Shown: positions 58,997 through 64,000 of the stretch, one piece after another
How positions within the stretch are numbered: the first letter of the stretch is position 1
Layout: the number at the start of each line of letters is the position of its first letter
Assembly (NCBI GenBank): GCA_045642565.1
Contig: JAZUJE010000008.1
Location: forward strand, 124,001-188,000
Source: UBA1764 sp045642565
GTDB taxonomy: Bacteria > Bacillota > Clostridia > Peptostreptococcales > Anaerovoracaceae
DNA length: 64,000 nucleotides
Reading direction: 5' to 3'
The notes under the pieces: generated by a model
What the model was told of the DNA's origin: nothing
Databases searched by the model: none
What the model saw: only the letters and a program-made list of their open reading frames with translations
Made by a program: the position numbers and the translations under genes

Positions 58997-61552
58997 ATGA
59001 GTAGAATTATAATTATTGATGGAAACAGTTTAATAAATAGAGCATATTACGCTATTCAAAAGCCTATGATTACGGCCGATGGGTTTTATACACAGGCAAT
59101 ATATGGCTTTTTGAGCATGCTCTTTAAGATAAGGAATGACTATAATCCTAGCCATATGCTGGTTGCATTTGACAGAAAAGCTCCGACCTTTAGGCATAAT
59201 GAATATGCCGAATATAAAGCCGGAAGAAAGAAGATGCCACCTGAACTTGCAATGGAAATGCCAGTTCTAAAAGATATTCTTGATGCGATGGGGATTTTCC
59301 GTTTTGAGCAGGATGGCTGGGAAGCCGATGATATTATAGGAACTACCGCAAAAATGGCTGAAATGGCCGGAATTGAGGCTTATATCATTACCGGTGACAA
59401 GGATGCATTACAGCTTGCCACAGATACAACTAAGGTGGTTTATACAAAGCGGGGAATTTCCGATTTTAAGCTTTATGATGATGCTGCTATGCTTGAAGAA
59501 TATGGTTTTGATCATATTCAGTTTATTGATTATAAGGGGCTTAGAGGAGATACCTCTGATAATATCCCTGGCATTCCCGGAGTTGGGGATAAAACAGCAA
59601 CTAAACTGATTAAGCAATTTGGATCAATTGAGAATATGCTTCAGCATACGGAAGAAATTGATAATGTTAATTTGCGTAGCAAGATCGAAGATGGCGCAAT
59701 GTCTGCAATGATGTCTAAACGTCTTGCAACTATTGTCACAAACATTCCGGTTGATTATACAGTTGACGATTTAACTATCAAAAGCCAAGATATTGAAAAA
59801 TTAAGGGAAATTTATACAAAACTTGAATTTAAAAAATATCTTGCAACATTACCAAAAAGGGAAATTGAAGCAAAAGATTTTGAAGTTGTTTATGATTCTG
59901 AAGAATCGAGACCTACTTTTAATGGGTCAATTTGGATTGATATTGAATCGGATAATTCCCATACTGATAAACCAAGTATTGATAGTGTTCAAATTTGTAA
60001 AGATGATAAGATTTATATTTTTTCAGAATTTGACTTACATACATTTGATGGGGCAACACTGAAGTTCTCAGGCTACAATTTGCAAAAAATATACTATATC
60101 CTTGAAGCTTATAATATTGATTCTTCTAATATTACAACAGAATTTGATATTGCCCTTGCTGAATATTTGATTAATCCACAAAACAAACAAGAAGAGCCAA
60201 GTTTCGGAGATGATGCAGAGCAACTCACGATGTTTGTTGATAAAAATACTGTTATCAACAAAACAAAAAAGAAGTTTTCATATTATCTTTCAGTTGCCGA
60301 AGAATTAAAAGCAGCTATCAAGGAACATGAATTAGAATTTGTTTTATATGATATTGAACTTCCACTGTCTAAAATTTTAGCAAGCATGGAAGCGTGCGGA
60401 ATCAAACTTGATACAAGTGCTTTGGCATCTGTTGGAAAGAGCCTTGGAGAAAAAGCAACTAAACTTGAAAAAGAAATTTATAAACTTGCAGGAAAAGAAT
60501 TTAATATTAATTCTCCTAAACAGCTTGGATTAGTTTTGTTTGAAGATTTAGAACTTCCTGGTGCAAAGAAAACCAAAACGGGATATGCAACGAATGCAGA
60601 TGTCTTAGATAAGTTAGCCCCGGATTTCCCGATTGTACAAAAAGTCCTTGAATATAGAACTTTAACAAAATTAAAGAGTACATACGTTGATGGTATGTTA
60701 CCTTTAATTGATAAATCTGGCAAGGTGCATCCTCATTTCAGGCAAAATGTTACTGCAACAGGGCGTTTGTCATGTACCGAGCCAAACCTTCAAAATATCC
60801 CTGTTAGAGATGAAGAAGGAAGAAAACTTAGAAAACTTTTTGTTGCCGATGATGAAAACTATTGCTTGATTGGGGCTGATTATTCTCAAATTGAATTGAG
60901 AGTATTGGCACATATGAGTGGTGATAAAGGCTTGATTAAAGCTTTCAATGATCACCATGATATTCATGCAGAAACTGCTTCAAAGGTGTTTGGGGTTCCT
61001 CTTGACGAAGTCACTCCGCAAATGCGTAGCAATGCAAAAGCTGTAAATTTTGGTGTAATCTATGGAATGTCGAGCTTTGGTTTAGCTGATGAACTTACCA
61101 TTAGTAGATTTGAAGCTGATAAGTATATAAAAGATTATTTTAATAAATTTAAAAAAGTTAAAAGTTTCCTTGATGAGCAGGTTTTGTTTGCAAAAGAAAA
61201 TGGATATGTTCAGACATTATATGGAAGACGTCGTGCTATCCATGAGATAAGCGCTTCGCAATATATGGTGAGACAGCTGGGGGAAAGACTGGCTATGAAT
61301 ACTCCAATTCAAGGGACTGCTGCGGATATAATAAAGATGGCTATGATAAAAGTTTATCGTGCTTTGTTAAAGGAGTGTCCGGATAGTAAATTGATTCTTC
61401 AAATTCATGATGAGCTTATAATACATGCTAAATTATCAGATGTAGATAAGGTAAAAGACATTCTTGAGAAGAATATGGAATCTGCAGCAAAACTTGCAGT
61501 TCCATTAGAGCTTTCATCAGAAAAGGGAAAGAATTGGTACGAACTCAAATGA
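58997..61552 (+). CDS. polA: DNA polymerase I
   Basis: An 851-residue repair and Okazaki-fragment polymerase. The 5' nuclease domain (1-290) has IIDGNSLINRAYYA, EADDIIGT and the helix-hairpin GIPGVGDKTATKLI. The 3'-5' exonuclease-like domain (about 305-440) keeps IDIES and FDIALAEYLI but lacks a clear Y-x-x-x-D motif, so proofreading is doubtful. The polymerase domain has motif A DYSQIELRVLAHMSGD, motif B RSNAKAVNFGVIYGMSSFG and motif C QIHDELI. No ribosome site is visible; the stop overlaps coaE. Confidence 0.95.
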   Translation: MSRIIIIDGNSLINRAYYAIQKPMITADGFYTQAIYGFLSMLFKIRNDYNPSHMLVAFDRKAPTFRHNEYAEYKAGRKKMPPELAMEMPVLKDILDAMGIFRFEQDGWEADDIIGTTAKMAEMAGIEAYIITGDKDALQLATDTTKVVYTKRGISDFKLYDDAAMLEEYGFDHIQFIDYKGLRGDTSDNIPGIPGVGDKTATKLIKQFGSIENMLQHTEEIDNVNLRSKIEDGAMSAMMSKRLATIVTNIPVDYTVDDLTIKSQDIEKLREIYTKLEFKKYLATLPKREIEAKDFEVVYDSEESRPTFNGSIWIDIESDNSHTDKPSIDSVQICKDDKIYIFSEFDLHTFDGATLKFSGYNLQKIYYILEAYNIDSSNITTEFDIALAEYLINPQNKQEEPSFGDDAEQLTMFVDKNTVINKTKKKFSYYLSVAEELKAAIKEHELEFVLYDIELPLSKILASMEACGIKLDTSALASVGKSLGEKATKLEKEIYKLAGKEFNINSPKQLGLVLFEDLELPGAKKTKTGYATNADVLDKLAPDFPIVQKVLEYRTLTKLKSTYVDGMLPLIDKSGKVHPHFRQNVTATGRLSCTEPNLQNIPVRDEEGRKLRKLFVADDENYCLIGADYSQIELRVLAHMSGDKGLIKAFNDHHDIHAETASKVFGVPLDEVTPQMRSNAKAVNFGVIYGMSSFGLADELTISRFEADKYIKDYFNKFKKVKSFLDEQVLFAKENGYVQTLYGRRRAIHEISASQYMVRQLGERLAMNTPIQGTAADIIKMAMIKVYRALLKECPDSKLILQIHDELIIHAKLSDVDKVKDILEKNMESAAKLAVPLELSSEKGKNWYELK

Positions 61553-62109
61553 TTATTGGATTAACAGGTGGAATCGGTAGCGGAAAGTCCACAGTATCGA
61601 AAATTCTTAAAGAAGAAAACTATGTTGTCATTGATGCGGATTTAATTTACAAAGATTTAACCAAACCTGGTATGCCATTGCTTCGCGAATTAGCAAATGA
61701 ATTCGGAGATGTTATTACTGATGGTGAGTTGGATAGGGCTAAGTTATCTAAAATTGCTTTAGGGAATCCTCGATTAAATGAAATTACACATAAGGCTATC
61801 AGTGAAGAAATTGAAAAACAAATCGCAAATAATGCCGGGAAAGATATTATTTTAGATATACCACTTTTATTTGAGAGTGGATATGACAAAAGATGTGATG
61901 AAATTTGGGTCGTTACCGCATCGGAAGATATTAGACTCAAACGCATACTTCAAAGAGATGGTATGCCATATGATGAGGTAAAAAAAAGAATAGAACTTCA
62001 GCTTAGCGAGGAAGAGAAAATCAAAAAAGCTGATGTTGTTATTTTGAATGAAGGAAGTATTGAAGATTTAGTTAAGAAAGTAAAGGTTTTACTAAATGGC
62101 AGAAGCTAA
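61549..62109 (+). CDS. coaE: Dephospho-CoA kinase
   Basis: CoaE does the last step of coenzyme A synthesis. The 186-residue protein has the P-loop GLTGGIGSGKST, VIDADLIYKDL, LDIPLLFESG and the lid VVTASEDIRLKRILQRDG (in pieces). The ATG at 61549 overlaps the polA stop as ATGA; the order polA-coaE is common in Gram-positives. It ends 14 bases inside ftsK. Confidence 0.95.
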   Translation: MIIGLTGGIGSGKSTVSKILKEENYVVIDADLIYKDLTKPGMPLLRELANEFGDVITDGELDRAKLSKIALGNPRLNEITHKAISEEIEKQIANNAGKDIILDIPLLFESGYDKRCDEIWVVTASEDIRLKRILQRDGMPYDEVKKRIELQLSEEEKIKKADVVILNEGSIEDLVKKVKVLLNGRS

Positions 62110-64000
62110 AAAGAAGAAAAGTACAAGGCCTACAAAGGAACAGAAAAACAAAATAAAAGAAGAAGCTGAAAAAAGGCAGGCCGAAATTGCAAGAAAAAAA
62201 GAGATACATGATGAAATAATATCAGTAATTATTATCGCGTTAGGTGTCTTTTTAGTCTTAAGCTTGCATACGGCATCTACAGGAGCAGTTGGCGCTGCAG
62301 TCAAAGAAGTATTGATGGGCTTGTTTGGCAAGGTAGCATATGTTTTCCCATACTATTTAATTGTGTATGGTATTTTAAATTTTGCTCAAAAAACATCGTA
62401 TATATCTTGGCGGTCTGTTTTATTTTGCATAGTTCTATTTTTCTTAATATCAACAATATATGCAAGCACATATCCAATTCTTAATAAAATTACTTGGAAT
62501 CAAATAAAAATAATCTATGGCGCAGGCAAGATTAAAGGTGGTGTCATTGGAACGATTATCGCAGCATTCCTTTCAAAATATGTTGGGAAGATAGGAATAT
62601 ATATTATTTGCTGTGCTGGTATGATTGTATGTCTATTATTTATTATTAATACGCCTATATCTGCTTTGTTTGACAAAATGAAGATTAAAGCTAAAGCAAG
62701 AAGAGAAGCTACAGCCGAAGCTATGGCAGCTTTAGAAGATCAAGAACCGGAACAAGTTAAGATAGAAGATATCAAAAATGAAATTGAACAAAAATCCAGG
62801 GTTGATGTTGTTAGAAGTATTGAGTCTGTAAAAAATACTGATGACTTTGATGATACGCTTCCGCAACTTAATTTGTTTGATAAGCAAGCTGAAGCAGAAA
62901 AGGAATTTGATGAACTTGAAAAAATTGCAAACGACTTAGCGACCGAAGAGCTTCCAAATGAGCCATTAACAAATAAACAAAATATAATTAATTTGGTATC
63001 GGACAACAATTTATTTGGTCGCGATGACAGAATAAAGAACCCAGGCTATGGACTTGATGGAACTATGCCTAAAAGCAGATCAAAGGGCCTTGATATTGAT
63101 GGACAAGATATTCATGTTGATTTGTCACCTATGGAACCAATGGGCGCTAATTCAATGAATGCTAATTTGTTTCCTAGTGAAAATTATAATGTTCATAAAC
63201 AGGGTGCAAAATATAGATTCCCGCCATTTAATTTACTTTCAAAATCGAAAGCAGGTAAAGAGGCAGGAGATTTGCATATGCGTGCTGTCGCACTTGAAAA
63301 CACTTTGAAATCTTTTGGTGTTGATGCAAGTGTGAGTGATGTAATTCAAGGGCCTGCAGTAACGAGATTTGAAGTTACTCCGGCTCCTGGTGTTAAAGTC
63401 TCAAAGATTACAAATTTACATGATGATATAGCACTAAATTTAAGAGCCAGAAGTTTGAGGATTGAAGCTCCTATTCCTGGAAAAGCAGCAGTAGGAATTG
63501 AAATATCCAATGACATCATTAATATGGTTGGCATAAGAGAAATTATAGAATCAAAAGAATTTGGTGCAGCAAAATCAAAAATTTCCATGGGCCTTGGCAA
63601 ATCAATTTCCGGGTCTCCTGTGATTGCTAATTTAAAAGATATGCCACACCTATTAATTGCTGGTAGCACGGGATCTGGTAAGTCTGTTTGTATAAACAGT
63701 ATTATTATGAGCTTTTTATATAAAGCTACACCAGAAGAAGTTAAGTTGATTTTAATAGACCCAAAGGTTGTTGAACTTTCGATTTATAATGGCATACCGC
63801 ATCTTTTGGTACCTGTTGTTACAGAACCCGGTAAAGCGGCTGCAGCACTTGGATGGGCTGTCACAGAAATGGATAATCGTTATAAGAGATTCAGCAGTGA
63901 AAATGTACGTGATATTCAGTCTTATAATGAAGCAGTAATTGCAAATGGTGAGAAAGAGAAAATTATGCCACAGATTGTCATTATCATTGATGAAATGGCA
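62096..64000 (+). CDS. ftsK: FtsK/SpoIIIE DNA translocase, N-terminal 635 codons
   Basis: The gene runs off the window; 635 codons are visible. The N-terminus is polar and Lys-rich (about 40 residues), followed by four hydrophobic segments (about residues 45-190), an acidic linker (200-390) and the translocase motor. The FtsK beta domain has AVTRFEVTPAPGVKVSKI. Walker A is GSTGSGKS at 523-530; the last residues IIIIDEMA are Walker B. The protein pumps DNA through the division septum or into the forespore. It begins inside coaE with a 14-base overlap and an AAGG-like site about 10 bases upstream. Confidence 0.93.
   Translation, partial: MAEAKKKKSTRPTKEQKNKIKEEAEKRQAEIARKKEIHDEIISVIIIALGVFLVLSLHTASTGAVGAAVKEVLMGLFGKVAYVFPYYLIVYGILNFAQKTSYISWRSVLFCIVLFFLISTIYASTYPILNKITWNQIKIIYGAGKIKGGVIGTIIAAFLSKYVGKIGIYIICCAGMIVCLLFIINTPISALFDKMKIKAKARREATAEAMAALEDQEPEQVKIEDIKNEIEQKSRVDVVRSIESVKNTDDFDDTLPQLNLFDKQAEAEKEFDELEKIANDLATEELPNEPLTNKQNIINLVSDNNLFGRDDRIKNPGYGLDGTMPKSRSKGLDIDGQDIHVDLSPMEPMGANSMNANLFPSENYNVHKQGAKYRFPPFNLLSKSKAGKEAGDLHMRAVALENTLKSFGVDASVSDVIQGPAVTRFEVTPAPGVKVSKITNLHDDIALNLRARSLRIEAPIPGKAAVGIEISNDIINMVGIREIIESKEFGAAKSKISMGLGKSISGSPVIANLKDMPHLLIAGSTGSGKSVCINSIIMSFLYKATPEEVKLILIDPKVVELSIYNGIPHLLVPVVTEPGKAAAALGWAVTEMDNRYKRFSSENVRDIQSYNEAVIANGEKEKIMPQIVIIIDEMA

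Noticed and set aside
1..64000. CRISPR arrays, insertion sequences, tRNA genes, phage modules
   Set aside because: I found no regularly spaced direct repeats, no transposase or integrase motif and no tRNA cloverleaf in the intergenic gaps; most gaps are short and filled by promoters and terminators.

Overview
The window is AT-rich DNA from a Gram-positive, Clostridia-type bacterium (Bacillota). This rests on the Firmicutes order rimP-nusA-ylxR-infB-rbfA-nrnA-truB-ribF...rpsO-pnp and dnaG-sigA-trmK-nif3, lipoprotein ABC substrate-binding proteins with a Cys at residue 20, purine-rich Shine-Dalgarno sites, an SLH-domain exported protein, and the absence of outer-membrane genes. I cannot assign a genus. 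I saw no tRNA, rRNA, transposase, phage gene or CRISPR array.

Region 1 (1-1406): end of an RseP-type protease gene and ispG, closed by a terminator shared with the next operon. Region 2 (1416-12193): a leftward myo-inositol operon, iolG - split transketolase (two subunits) - iolE - iolB - iolD. Facing away from it are a small membrane protein and a three-gene sugar/inositol-type ABC importer. The genes for the usual last steps (iolC, iolJ, iolA) are absent here, and a two-subunit transketolase sits inside the operon. Region 3 (12201-15712): a PfkB-family kinase, an archaeal-type (type II) glyceraldehyde-3-phosphate dehydrogenase and an archaeal-like phosphoglycerate kinase. Region 4 (15756-29232): two MgtC-like membrane proteins, a GlpA-like and a GlpB-like oxidoreductase, two glycerophosphodiester phosphodiesterases flanking an ABC importer, a PHP-domain phosphoesterase, an organophosphate-antiporter-like MFS protein, and a membrane protein fused to an M15 peptidase.

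Regions 2-4 can be read together as a scavenging island. Glycerophosphodiesters, perhaps glycerophosphoinositol, would be imported and hydrolysed. Glycerol-3-phosphate would be oxidised to DHAP, inositol degraded by the iol enzymes, and triose phosphate passed to the type II GAPDH/PGK pair. This is an inference from gene content.

Region 5 (29240-31460): tandem PPi-type and ATP-type phosphofructokinases on the minus strand, divergent from region 6. Region 6 (31544-50617): the housekeeping translation/RNA/DNA block, from rimP to the RNase P RNA. Region 7 (50601-58935): a MATE exporter, a YebC regulator, a second carbohydrate-type ABC importer, an SLH-domain exported protein and a small unknown ORF behind an RNA hairpin. 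Region 8 (58980-64000): polA, coaE and the first 635 codons of ftsK/spoIIIE, cut by the window end.

Most operons end in clear intrinsic terminators, several shared by convergent genes. Several genes, notably the M16 peptidase and polA, have a -10 box only 6-8 bases before the start codon and may be read from leaderless messages.
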